Part shown: in pieces, positions 1 to 8,297 of the stretch
How positions within the stretch are numbered: the stretch's first letter is position 1
How the letters are laid out: each line of letters starts with the position of its first letter
Assembly (NCBI RefSeq): GCF_018424605.1
Contig: NZ_QTKT01000012.1
Coordinates: 31,597 to 95,596, forward strand
Reading direction: 5' to 3'
Length of the DNA: 64,000 nucleotides
Source of the DNA: Marinobacter lipolyticus
GTDB taxonomy: Bacteria; Pseudomonadota; Gammaproteobacteria; Pseudomonadales; Oleiphilaceae
Made by a program: the position numbers and the translations under genes
The notes under the pieces: model-generated
What the model was told of the DNA's origin: nothing
The model's database searches: none
What the model saw: only the letters and a program-made list of their open reading frames with translations

Positions 1-1
1 C

Positions 2-319
2 CAGCGGATGCTCCGGGACGCCCGCAAGCATGTTGAACATCTGGAAGGCAAAGACGGACTGATCTGGCAATGTGCCCGCATGGCTGAGTTCAACGCCTCG
101 CTGCGGTCGTCGCGGTTCAGCGAGCTGCTGGCTTTGTCAGAGCACCGGACGCTGTCGCGGAACATGACCCGGCGCGAGTATTTCCGCCTCTATCTCATCT
201 ATCTGCTGGAGGCGGAGAAGGCCTACGACCGGGTCCAGAAAGCGTTCTTTGACGGCAATCAGCAGGCCATTGATCGTGGCTGGGCCGGCGTGGCTGCCTC
301 GCCCGGGCAGAGAGCTTGA
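2..319 (+). CDS. hypothetical protein, C-terminal part (open at left edge)
   Basis: An open frame runs in from the left edge and ends at a TGA at 317-319. About 105 residues are visible. An ATG at position 8 could be the start, but the frame is also open before it, so the gene is probably truncated by the window. The visible part is helical and rich in Arg, Glu and Leu, with no signal peptide, membrane segment or motif I recognise. It is not LexA, the usual neighbour upstream of psrA in Pseudomonas. The psrA -35 box overlaps its stop codon. Confidence 0.55.
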   Translation, partial: QRMLRDARKHVEHLEGKDGLIWQCARMAEFNASLRSSRFSELLALSEHRTLSRNMTRREYFRLYLIYLLEAEKAYDRVQKAFFDGNQQAIDRGWAGVAASPGQRA

Positions 320-344
320 CATAAAGGTGCCTCAAACGTATGTT
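316..344 (+). promoter_or_regulatory. psrA promoter (sigma-70 type)
   Basis: TTGACA at 316-321 is a perfect -35 box. After a 17-bp spacer comes TATGTT at 339-344 as the -10. It lies 36 bp before the psrA ATG and is overlapped by two PsrA-type operators, as expected for autorepression. Confidence 0.7.
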
Positions 345-359
345 TCAAACAGACGTTTG
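333..359. promoter_or_regulatory. double PsrA operator
   Basis: Two copies of the known PsrA palindrome pattern (C/G)AAAC-N4-GTTT(G/C) lie nearly end to end: CAAAC GTAT GTTTC at 333-346 and CAAAC AGAC GTTTG at 346-359, sharing one base. Both cover or flank the psrA -10 box. PsrA of Pseudomonas represses its own gene and is released by long-chain fatty acids. Autoregulation here is inferred from site position. Confidence 0.75.
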
Positions 360-379
360 CTAGAGGCACCGAAAACAAC

Positions 380-1054
380 ATGGCTCAGTCTGATACCGTT
401 GACCGCATTCTGGATGCAGCCGAGGAGTTGTTCGCCGACCGGGGTTTCTCTGAAACCTCACTGCGGATGATTACCAGTAAGGCTAAAGTAAATCTTGCCG
501 CTGTCAATTACCACTTTGGCTCCAAGAACGCGCTGATCCATGCGGTGTTCGCCCGCTTCCTGACGCCCTTCTCGGCCACGTTGGAAACAGCCTTTGATGA
601 TCTTGAGGCGCGTTGTGAGGGCCAGCCTCCGACGCTCAACCAGACTCTCTGGGCATTAACCGAAAGCGCCGTGCGCATGCCTCAGCGCAACGAGAAGGGT
701 ATTTCCATTTTCATGCGGTTGCTCGGACTTGCCTACACCCAGTCGCAGGGCCATTTGCGCAAATTCCTGGAGCAGGAGTACAGCCAGCCGTTCAGTCGCT
801 TCATGCGTTTGCTCAAAGAAGCGACTCCCCAGTTGTCGGCGGTGGATCGCTACTGGCGCATCCAGTTCATGCTGGGCGCCACCGCGTTCACCATGTCCAG
901 TAGCGATGCCCTGAGGGACATTCTGCAGAACAAACTGGGCGTGGAAACCACGGTGCAGGAAATCGCCGCCCGGCTGGTGCCGTTCCTCGCGGCAGGCATG
1001 CAGGCGGAGGATGCGGTGCTGATGCCTTCCCTCAAAGAAGCCCCGGTTGCCTGA
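380..1054 (+). CDS. psrA: TetR-family transcriptional regulator PsrA
   Basis: TetR/AcrR-type repressor of 224 residues. The N-terminus (RILDAAEELFADRGF) and the helix-turn-helix with NYHFGSKNALI at about residues 26-55 match PsrA of Pseudomonas closely, and the C-terminal ligand domain keeps FMRLLGLAYTQSQGHLRK. PsrA senses long-chain fatty acids and controls beta-oxidation genes, and in Pseudomonas rpoS. Two palindromes matching the PsrA site cover the promoter, so autorepression is likely. The following genes differ from the Pseudomonas order, where nagZ comes next. No strong Shine-Dalgarno is seen before the ATG. Confidence 0.88.
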   Translation: MAQSDTVDRILDAAEELFADRGFSETSLRMITSKAKVNLAAVNYHFGSKNALIHAVFARFLTPFSATLETAFDDLEARCEGQPPTLNQTLWALTESAVRMPQRNEKGISIFMRLLGLAYTQSQGHLRKFLEQEYSQPFSRFMRLLKEATPQLSAVDRYWRIQFMLGATAFTMSSSDALRDILQNKLGVETTVQEIAARLVPFLAAGMQAEDAVLMPSLKEAPVA

Positions 1055-1114
1055 GGTCAGTTCCGTCGGTTAGGCTTCCGCTCTGGCAAAGCCGATTCGG
1101 GAGCTCGACTCAAC

Positions 1115-1621
1115 ATGAGCGCATCAGGGGGCGCAGGCCCTCACATTGATATCAATATTGCCTCGCAATCGCTGGCGCTGGTGGACGGCCGGGGCTGTCG
1201 TGTGTTCGAGTGCCCGGTATCCACTGCCCTCAATGGCCCCGGCGAACGCAACGCCAGTGGCTGCACTCCCCGCGGAAAACACTTCGTTCGCGCCAAGGTT
1301 GGTGGTGGTCTGCCCGCCAATACAGTGTTCGTGGCCCGCCGCCCCACCGGTGAAATCTACACCGCAGAACTTGCCAGCCGACATCCCGACCGTGACTGGA
1401 TCCTGTCCCGTATACTCTGGCTATGCGGCAGTGAGCCCGGAAAAAATCGCGGCCCCGGGGTCGATAGTTTCCGTCGCTTCATATACATTCACGGCACACC
1501 GGATACCGAGCCCATGGGCGTGGCAAAATCCCATGGCTGCGTCCGCATGCGTAATGCCGATGTGATTACGTTGTTTGATCTGGTCGAGCCGGGCACCGCT
1601 GTGGTCATTCACGAAGCCTGA
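1115..1621 (+). CDS. L,D-transpeptidase (YkuD) family protein
   Basis: A 168-residue protein made almost only of a YkuD domain. The catalytic signature is clear: His126 in IHGT, then Ser139-His140-Gly141-Cys142-Val-Arg144, where Cys142 is the nucleophile. The family forms 3-3 crosslinks in peptidoglycan or attaches proteins to it, normally in the periplasm. No signal peptide or membrane anchor is visible from the chosen ATG, which is odd for an envelope enzyme; an upstream start in frame is not obvious. It sits between psrA and an MscS channel, where Pseudomonas has the cell-wall recycling gene nagZ. Confidence 0.82.
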   Translation: MSASGGAGPHIDINIASQSLALVDGRGCRVFECPVSTALNGPGERNASGCTPRGKHFVRAKVGGGLPANTVFVARRPTGEIYTAELASRHPDRDWILSRILWLCGSEPGKNRGPGVDSFRRFIYIHGTPDTEPMGVAKSHGCVRMRNADVITLFDLVEPGTAVVIHEA

Positions 1622-1674
1622 CCGGATTTGCCTCTTGCATTAGCGACACACTGAATTAACCACCGGGGATGTTC

Positions 1675-2925
1675 ATGATCGGAGAGCTGCAGGCCACCAT
1701 TAACGGCTGGATCGAAAACTGGGACCTGTTATCGGAGAGCTGGCGGGTCGGCATCGTAGTGTTTTCACTGGTCTTCGGAACGGCCACGGTGGCTTACATT
1801 GCCAGCCACATTATCGGCGCGCTGGAAAAGCGGTTCAGCAAAACCAGGAATCTCTGGGATGACGCGGTGCTGCACGCGGCAAGAAAACCCGCCGTGGCGT
1901 TCGTCTGGATCCAGGGCGTTTACTGGGCGGCCGAGGTGGCGTACCGCTACTCCGAGGCGGAAATTTTCTCGGTTAATGAAAAGCTATTGCAGATCGGGTT
2001 TGTCTGGGTGCTGGTCTGGGCACTGCTGCGGCTGGTGAAAGAGGCAGAAGGTATTCTTACCTCGCCGCTGAAAATGAAAACCCCCATGGATTACACCACG
2101 GTGAATGCCGTCAGCAAGCTGTCCCGTGCTGTGGTCATCATCACGGCGGTGCTGATTGCCATGCAGTCACTGGGCTACAGCATATCCGGTGTGCTGGCGT
2201 TCGGGGGTGTGGGCGGCATTGCGGTGGGCTTTGCGGCCAAGGATCTGCTGGCGAATTTCTTTGGCGGCTTCATCATCCACCTGGACCGGCCGTTCAAGGT
2301 CGGTGACTGGGTGCGTTCGCCGGACCGTAACATTGAGGGCACCGTCGAGCATATCGGCTGGCGTCTGACCACCATTCGCACGTTCGACAAGCGCCCGCTG
2401 TACGTACCCAACGCCGCCTTTACCACCATTGCGGTGGAAAACCCCTCCCGCATGAGCCATCGCCGCATCTCCGAAACAATCGGCATTCGCTACGCAGACG
2501 TGCGGGAGATGGCCACCATTGTGTCGGAAATCCGCACCATGCTGGAGAATCACGAGGACATCGAAAGTGACGAGACGCTGATCGTGAATTTCCTCGCGTT
2601 CAATGCGTCGTCACTGGATATCATGGTGTACACCTTTACCAAAACGACCCAGTGGGTGAAGTTCCATGAGGTCAAGCAGGACGTGCTGCTGAAAATCAGC
2701 GACATCATTGAAAGCCATGGTGCCGAGGTGGCCTTCCCGACGCGCACGCTGCACGTGGCCGACAGTGTTCGGCTGGCCAGTGCCCAGAGCGAGCGCTCCG
2801 ACCAGGCTGACAATGACAGTGACGACGGTCCGATCGAGAACGACGACGAGGGATCGGACAAGTCCCATCCGTCCCAGCGCACCCGCTACGGTTCGTCGGC
2901 CGAAGCCACCGGCGATGGCGATTGA
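1675..2925 (+). CDS. MscS-family mechanosensitive channel
   Basis: A 416-residue membrane protein. It has hydrophobic segments at about residues 20-45, 65-85, 105-125 and 150-165, then the hallmark pore helix of MscS channels (GVLAFGGVGGIAVGFAAKDL) and the following VGDWV beta domain. The family releases small solutes when membrane tension rises. The last 50 residues are very acidic and probably disordered. An ATG at 1669 is also in frame, but GGGG at 1665-1668 has normal spacing only to the ATG at 1675. It ends 42 bp before the next gene. Confidence 0.85.
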   Translation: MIGELQATINGWIENWDLLSESWRVGIVVFSLVFGTATVAYIASHIIGALEKRFSKTRNLWDDAVLHAARKPAVAFVWIQGVYWAAEVAYRYSEAEIFSVNEKLLQIGFVWVLVWALLRLVKEAEGILTSPLKMKTPMDYTTVNAVSKLSRAVVIITAVLIAMQSLGYSISGVLAFGGVGGIAVGFAAKDLLANFFGGFIIHLDRPFKVGDWVRSPDRNIEGTVEHIGWRLTTIRTFDKRPLYVPNAAFTTIAVENPSRMSHRRISETIGIRYADVREMATIVSEIRTMLENHEDIESDETLIVNFLAFNASSLDIMVYTFTKTTQWVKFHEVKQDVLLKISDIIESHGAEVAFPTRTLHVADSVRLASAQSERSDQADNDSDDGPIENDDEGSDKSHPSQRTRYGSSAEATGDGD

Positions 2926-2967
2926 GGTGAACACAGTGAGGGAGTTAAGGGTGGAGAACAGAAAGGT

Positions 2968-3750
2968 ATGAGTACCGCATCAGCGTCAGCACCGGTCGGC
3001 ATCATCGGCGGCACCGGCCTGACAACCCTGTCAGGTCTCGAAATCACCGGGGAACGGGAAGTGCAGACGCCCTGGGGGGCGCCGTCTTCCCCGCTGGTGG
3101 AGGGCATTCTGGGCGAGCAGCGGGTGATCTTCCTGTCCCGGCATGGCAACCCCCATCGGATTCCGCCCCATCAGGTGAACTACCGCGCCAATCTGTGGGC
3201 GTTGCAGAACGCCGGCGTTCGCACGGTGGTCGGGGTCAATGCGGTGGGCGGTATCCATCCGGTCATGGGGCCCGCGCACATCGTGATTCCCGATCAGATC
3301 ATTGATTATACCTGGGGGCGGGGCAGCACCTTCTTTGAAGGCGAGCTCGATGCCGTCACCCACATCGATTTCAGTTTCCCCTATACGGAATCGGCACGCG
3401 CTGTGCTGGTTGAGGCGGCCAGTAAGCTGGACGTCCCGATTTCGGATTTCGGTGTGTACGGGGCGACCCAGGGCCCGCGGCTGGAAACGGCCGCTGAAAT
3501 TGTCCGCCTTGAGCGGGATGGCTGCGATCTGGTCGGAATGACGGGCATGCCGGAGGCCTCACTGGCCGCTGAACTGAAGCTGAACTACGTGTGCCTGGGG
3601 CTGGTGGTGAACTGGGCGGCCGGAAAATCCGACCACATCATTACCATGGAAGAGATCGAGGCCGCGATCGAGCAAGGCATGTCCGGGGTCAAGCGGATTC
3701 TGGTGGAAGCCATGGGCGGGTTGGGCGCCCTCAGTTCTCAACCCGCTTGA
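2968..3750 (+). CDS. S-methyl-5'-thioinosine phosphorylase (MTAP/PNP family)
   Basis: A 260-residue purine-nucleoside phosphorylase of the MTAP type. Visible family motifs are GIIGGTGL near the N-terminus, the phosphate-binding RHGNPHRIPPHQVNYRANL, and MTGMPEASLA in the base-binding region. The Pseudomonas orthologue (PA3004, also beside csiV and mfd) prefers methylthioinosine over methylthioadenosine, and the position here supports the same specificity, which sequence alone cannot prove. The role is recycling methylthioadenosine made during polyamine and quorum-signal synthesis. Its 3' end overlaps the convergent csiV by 20 bp. Confidence 0.85.
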   Translation: MSTASASAPVGIIGGTGLTTLSGLEITGEREVQTPWGAPSSPLVEGILGEQRVIFLSRHGNPHRIPPHQVNYRANLWALQNAGVRTVVGVNAVGGIHPVMGPAHIVIPDQIIDYTWGRGSTFFEGELDAVTHIDFSFPYTESARAVLVEAASKLDVPISDFGVYGATQGPRLETAAEIVRLERDGCDLVGMTGMPEASLAAELKLNYVCLGLVVNWAAGKSDHIITMEEIEAAIEQGMSGVKRILVEAMGGLGALSSQPA

Positions 3751-4516
3751 AGAACACCAGCACGCCGATGGTGGGGGAGTCCAGAAAATGGACTTCCTCG
3801 CTGCGCATACGGCGGGTTTCGCGAATCCAGGTCAACAGCTCGGCTTTCGCCCTCGGCTCGGGTGAGCTAACGCTGTCGGCGCCAATATCGCCGCCCTGGG
3901 CCAGACTGCCGATCGAGCCGTCGTCCGGGTTTTCCGTGTCGGACGTCGCCACGGTGTCGTCGTTGATAACATTCCCGACATCCTGCAGCGGAACGTCGAC
4001 CGGCTCTCCTGGCTGCCAGTGGTTCAGGTGCACTCCCACGTGGAGATACCGCTGGCGGTCGATGGTGATGTGCCCCTCTACTTCCCTGTGTCCCGCCTCA
4101 GCCAGCCAGTCGCCAACCGCCACCTTCATCGGCTCGCCGTCGTAATCGGGCGGGAAGGACTGATACCAGCCCGCGGACATCAACACCCGGAACCGGCCGC
4201 TGTTCTGCAGACGCTGTGCTGCCGAGCGCAGGTGCAGCTCGCTGTCCGGGACCAGTTGCAGTGTGGTATCGGTGCTGCCATCTTCGCGCTCCACCTTCAT
4301 TCGGGCGGTCACGTCCTCGTCGGTCGCCGGCACGCGGCTGGCCATGCGTTCCGTAACCGCTTCCGGGTCAACCAGTCGCTCGACCAGTACGATCTCGGCC
4401 CGGTAGTAGTTGTCCCGCTGCTCCTGCGCACTGGCAAACAGGGGGGCGACGGCCAGCAGGGCGGCGGTCAGGGTTGTCAGGGCCTTTCCGGGCAGGGCGT
4501 AACCGGGCGTTCGCAA
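3731..4516 (-). CDS. csiV: CsiV-family cell-envelope protein
   Basis: A 261-residue exported protein with a signal peptide (residues 1-30, hydrophobic core LTTLTAALLAVAPLFASA). The C-terminal half carries the CsiV pattern: a strand with QRYLHVGVHL and then RRMRSEEVHFLDSPTIGVL. CsiV of Vibrio binds peptidoglycan and is needed for cell-shape integrity when D-amino acids are made; in Vibrio it works with the activator LpoA. An acidic insert of about 50 residues (178-225) looks unstructured. It lies 53 bp downstream of mfd on the same strand, the order also seen in Pseudomonas (PA3003 next to mfd). Confidence 0.78.
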   Translation of the reverse strand: MRTPGYALPGKALTTLTAALLAVAPLFASAQEQRDNYYRAEIVLVERLVDPEAVTERMASRVPATDEDVTARMKVEREDGSTDTTLQLVPDSELHLRSAAQRLQNSGRFRVLMSAGWYQSFPPDYDGEPMKVAVGDWLAEAGHREVEGHITIDRQRYLHVGVHLNHWQPGEPVDVPLQDVGNVINDDTVATSDTENPDDGSIGSLAQGGDIGADSVSSPEPRAKAELLTWIRETRRMRSEEVHFLDSPTIGVLVFFKRVEN

Positions 4517-4569
4517 GGGCTGTACTCCACTGTGTCAAAGACTGTCGTTGAGCGGGCAGGGCCTGAATT

Positions 4570-7500
4570 TCAGGCCGTCAGCTGCCCGAGCATGTCGGAA
4601 ATGCCGTCGAGTTTACCACCGGTTGAATCATCCTTCAGCCGGAACCGGAAACTGTTGGCCCCTTCCAGGCGGTATTGGTCGGGCGCGGATTGCACTTTTT
4701 TAACCAGAACCAGCGGGTCAACCGGCGTTGAGGCGCCGAACTCGAGTCTGGCCCATTCCTTTCCGGCGTCGATTTTCACTATGCCGAGCGACTCGGCCCG
4801 CAGTCGAAGTTCGGTTTGCCGCATCAGGTTTTTGGTCGGCTCCGGTAATAAACCGAAACGATCGATCATCTCAACCTGAAGTTCTTTTAATTCATCTTTC
4901 TTGCTGACGCTGGCAATGCGCTTGTACAGCATCAACCGGTTGTGCACGTCCGGCAGGTAGTCATCCGGTATCAGCGCCGGGATGCGCAGATTCATCTCGG
5001 TGCCATGGCTCAGTGGCAGGTCGGCGTTGGGAGTGCGCCCCTCGCGAATGGCCTTGACTGCCTCGTCGAGCAACTGCATGTACAGGGTGAAACCGATACT
5101 CTCGATCTGTCCGCTTTGCTCTTCTCCCAACAGTTCACCGGCACCGCGAATTTCCAGGTCGTGGGTGGCGAGCATGAAACCGGCCCCCAGATCCTGGGCT
5201 TCGGATATCGCATCCAGCCGCTTTTTGGCGTCGGCGGTGATGCTGCGCGGCGGCGGTGTCAGCAGGTAGGCGTAGGCCTGGTGGTGAGAGCGGCCGACCC
5301 GGCCCCGCAGCTGATGCAGCTGGGCGAGGCCAAACTTGTCCGCGCGCTCGATAATGATGGTGTTGGCGCTGGGAATGTCGATACCGGTTTCCACAATGGT
5401 GGTGCACACCAGCACGTTGAAGCGCTTGTGGTAGAAGTCCGACATGATCTGTTCCAGCTCACGCTCGCGCATCTGGCCGTGGGCGACGCCAACCCGGGCC
5501 TCTGGTATCAGCCGGCGCAGATCTTCGGCGGTTTTCTGGATGGTCGCCACGTCGTTGTGAAGGAAGTACACCTGGCCGCCCCGCAGGATCTCCCGCAGGA
5601 TGGCTTCCTTGACCATGGCGTCGTCGCGCTGGCGGACAAAGGTTTTCACCGACAGCCGCCGCGCCGGCGGGGTGGCTATGATGGACAGGTCCCGCAGGTG
5701 GCCCATGGCCATATTCAGCGTACGGGGAATTGGCGTCGCCGTAAGCGTCAGCATGTCGACCTCGGCTCGCAGGGCCTTGAGTTTTTCCTTCTGCTGCACG
5801 CCGAAGCGGTGTTCTTCGTCGATGATCACCAGGCCCAGGTTGCGGAACTTCATGTCGCCCTGAAGCAGCTTGTGGGTGCCGATCACGATGTCGGCCTTGC
5901 CGGCTTCGATGGCGGCCATTGCCTTGCTGGTCTGTGCGCCGCTGCGGAAACGGCTGAGCAACTCGACGTTGACCGCGGTATCGGAGAAACGGTCACGGAA
6001 AGATTCGTAATGTTGTTGTGCCAGCAGGGTGGTCGGCACCAGCACCGCCACCTGCTTGCCGGAGAACGTCGCCATGAACGCCGCCCGCATGGCCACTTCG
6101 GTTTTTCCGAAGCCGACATCGCCACACACGAGGCGGTCCATGGGCCGTTCGCTGGTCATGTCCTCGAACACGGATTCAATGGCCACCTGCTGGTCCGGAG
6201 TTTCCTCGAACGGGAAGCCGGCGGCGAAGGCGCGGTAGGCCTCTTTCGGGTCTTCGAAAGAGAAGCCTTTGCGGGCCTCACGACGGGCGTAGACGTCCAG
6301 CAGTTCGGCAGCGGTGTCGCGGATTTTCTCCAGTGCCTTCTGCTTGGCGCTGCTCCAGCGCTCGGTGCCGAGTTTGTGCAGCGGGGCGTGTTCGGTGTCA
6401 GAGCCGCTGTAGCGGGAGATCAGGTGCAGGCTGGACACCGGCACATACAGTTTGGAACCGCCGGCATACTCCAGCATCAGAAACTCGCTGGCCTCGCCCT
6501 CGACGGTAATGGTTTCCAGACCCTGGTAGCGTCCCACGCCGTGGTCAATATGCACAACCGGGGCGCCGATGCGCAGTTCGGACAGATCCCGGTAACCGGA
6601 ATCATCAACTTCCGTGGGTTTCTCCCGCCGCCGGCGCTGCAGAACACGCTCGCCGAAAAGTGCGGTTTCCGTCACCAGTGCCAGGTGCTGGTCAGGAAGC
6701 AGCAGTCCCTGCTCCATGGGCGCAATGGTTATGCTCAAGGGGTCGTCCGTGGCGGTCAGGAACGACTGCCAGCCATCCAGCGTGACAGGCCGGACCCCGT
6801 GGTCGGCAAGGTTGTCGATCAGCGCTTCGCGGCGACCAGAGGACTCGGCGCACAGCAAAACGCGGCCACCGAATTCCTGAACAAAGCGTTTCAGCCGTGC
6901 CGCCGGGTCGGCCGCGCGTCCGTCCATGGCCACATCCGGCAAGGTTGCTGCGCCACAATTGGCGGCTCCGGCTCCGTCCACGCTGTCGGAGCTCATGGTG
7001 ACCCGCGGAAAGTGCTTGAGGTGGCCGAATAGCTCCTCCTGTTGCAGGAAGAGTTCCGCAGGCGGCAGGATCGGGCGCAGGCGGTCGTGGCGGCGGTCCT
7101 CGTGGCGGGCGCGGGTGTCGGCGTCAAAGTGGCCAACGGCGTCGTTCAGCCCATCTGCGGTGAAGACGTGGGTTCCCTCGGGCAGGTAATCGAACAGTGT
7201 GGCCGTCTCGTCAAAGAACAGGGGCAGGTAATACTCGATGCCCGGTGGCGTGATGCCGTGGCTGACGTCCTGATAGATGGGCGCGCTTTTATCGGCGTTG
7301 GGGAAGTGCTCGAACCAGCGGTTCCGAAATCCGGATCGGGCCTCTTTGTTCCACGGGAATTCGTTGGCCGGCAGCAGTTCTATCCGCTCGATGCGGTCGA
7401 TGGAGCGCTGGGTTTCCGGGTCGAACGTGCGCAGGGTTTCAATTTCATCATCGAACAGATCAATACGGTAGGGCTGTGTGGCGCCCATGGGAAAAATATC

Positions 7501-8076
7501 AAGAATGGCGCCGCGAACCGCGTATTCGCCATGCTCATAGACGTTCTCTGCGTGCCTGTAGCCGGCGGACTCCAGTTGCAGTCGCCAGGTGTCGATGTCG
7601 AGGGTCTGGCCCACTTCCAGCAGCAGTGTGTTGCCCTGCAGATAGCTGACAGGCGGCAGCCGGTGCATGAGTGTGCGCGCCGGCACCACCAGCACGCCCT
7701 GGCGAGTGGATGGCAGGCGGTGCAGGGTTCGAATGCGCCGGGAGGTGATGTCCTGATGGGGTGAGAACAGGTCGTAAGGCAGTGTTTCCCAGTCCGGCAG
7801 GGAAAGCAGTTCAAGGCCGTTGTCCGTCACCGTGGCGCCATCTTCCTCCGCCGGCAGGCCGAGGTAGAACCGCATGGATTGTTCCAGGCGGATGGCGTCG
7901 TCGGTGCTGCGGGTGATGACCAGGGTAAGGCCGTTGTGCTGCCGCGCGCTTTCACAGATCGCCAGGGCATCGCTGCTGCCGTGCAACTGGCCCCATCGAC
8001 GATGGTCGCCGGCCTTGCCGGGGAATGCCGGTGCCACCAGGGCAGGGGCGTGTCGGGAAGATGCACCGTCAGTCAT
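4570..8076 (-). CDS. mfd: transcription-repair coupling factor Mfd
   Basis: A 1168-residue protein of normal Mfd length. It removes RNA polymerase stalled at lesions and recruits UvrA. The N-terminal UvrB-like module fills roughly residues 1-300. The CarD-like RNA-polymerase-binding domain is at about 490-560 (APVVHIDHGVGRYQG). The SF2 translocase carries GDVGFGKTE (Walker A, about 655) and IDEEH (Walker B, about 750), and the C-terminal TRCF domain closes the protein. A good promoter lies upstream on the minus strand. csiV follows closely and is probably cotranscribed. Confidence 0.97.
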   Translation of the reverse strand: MTDGASSRHAPALVAPAFPGKAGDHRRWGQLHGSSDALAICESARQHNGLTLVITRSTDDAIRLEQSMRFYLGLPAEEDGATVTDNGLELLSLPDWETLPYDLFSPHQDITSRRIRTLHRLPSTRQGVLVVPARTLMHRLPPVSYLQGNTLLLEVGQTLDIDTWRLQLESAGYRHAENVYEHGEYAVRGAILDIFPMGATQPYRIDLFDDEIETLRTFDPETQRSIDRIERIELLPANEFPWNKEARSGFRNRWFEHFPNADKSAPIYQDVSHGITPPGIEYYLPLFFDETATLFDYLPEGTHVFTADGLNDAVGHFDADTRARHEDRRHDRLRPILPPAELFLQQEELFGHLKHFPRVTMSSDSVDGAGAANCGAATLPDVAMDGRAADPAARLKRFVQEFGGRVLLCAESSGRREALIDNLADHGVRPVTLDGWQSFLTATDDPLSITIAPMEQGLLLPDQHLALVTETALFGERVLQRRRREKPTEVDDSGYRDLSELRIGAPVVHIDHGVGRYQGLETITVEGEASEFLMLEYAGGSKLYVPVSSLHLISRYSGSDTEHAPLHKLGTERWSSAKQKALEKIRDTAAELLDVYARREARKGFSFEDPKEAYRAFAAGFPFEETPDQQVAIESVFEDMTSERPMDRLVCGDVGFGKTEVAMRAAFMATFSGKQVAVLVPTTLLAQQHYESFRDRFSDTAVNVELLSRFRSGAQTSKAMAAIEAGKADIVIGTHKLLQGDMKFRNLGLVIIDEEHRFGVQQKEKLKALRAEVDMLTLTATPIPRTLNMAMGHLRDLSIIATPPARRLSVKTFVRQRDDAMVKEAILREILRGGQVYFLHNDVATIQKTAEDLRRLIPEARVGVAHGQMRERELEQIMSDFYHKRFNVLVCTTIVETGIDIPSANTIIIERADKFGLAQLHQLRGRVGRSHHQAYAYLLTPPPRSITADAKKRLDAISEAQDLGAGFMLATHDLEIRGAGELLGEEQSGQIESIGFTLYMQLLDEAVKAIREGRTPNADLPLSHGTEMNLRIPALIPDDYLPDVHNRLMLYKRIASVSKKDELKELQVEMIDRFGLLPEPTKNLMRQTELRLRAESLGIVKIDAGKEWARLEFGASTPVDPLVLVKKVQSAPDQYRLEGANSFRFRLKDDSTGGKLDGISDMLGQLTA

Positions 8077-8124
8077 GGGCGTATCGAATCTCCATCTGTG
8101 TAAGGTCGGGGCGGCGAGGCGCGT

Positions 8125-8153
8125 ATTCTACCGGTCGTGGCAGTGGCTGTCAT
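8125..8153 (-). promoter_or_regulatory. mfd promoter
   Basis: On the minus strand ATGACA (8153-8148) and TAGAAT (8130-8125) are separated by exactly 17 bp, each one mismatch from the sigma-70 consensus. The -10 lies about 50 bp before the mfd ATG. Confidence 0.6.
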
Positions 8154-8227
8154 GGCGGTGCGGCGTGCCGCGTTGTCCGTGCCGTCCGCCTGCGCAGATC
8201 GTGTACGGGCGGGATGGTCGTCTGTAT

Positions 8228-8256
8228 TTGCGGTCTGGCATTTTAAGTTGGATAAT
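8228..8256 (+). promoter_or_regulatory. gap promoter
   Basis: TTGCGG at 8228-8233, a 17-bp spacer, then GATAAT at 8251-8256. This is a standard sigma-70 arrangement about 40 bp upstream of the GTG start, in the divergent region shared with mfd. Confidence 0.6.
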
Positions 8257-8297
8257 ATGCGCCCAATTTTCCAAGTGCCAACTGCAGAGGTTCAAGC

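Noticed and set aside
4942..7032. 696-codon open frame on the plus strand opposite mfd
   Set aside because: It is antisense to an intact, clearly recognisable Mfd protein. The translation is rich in Gly, Val, His and Gln as expected for the shadow of a GC-rich gene, and has no family features.
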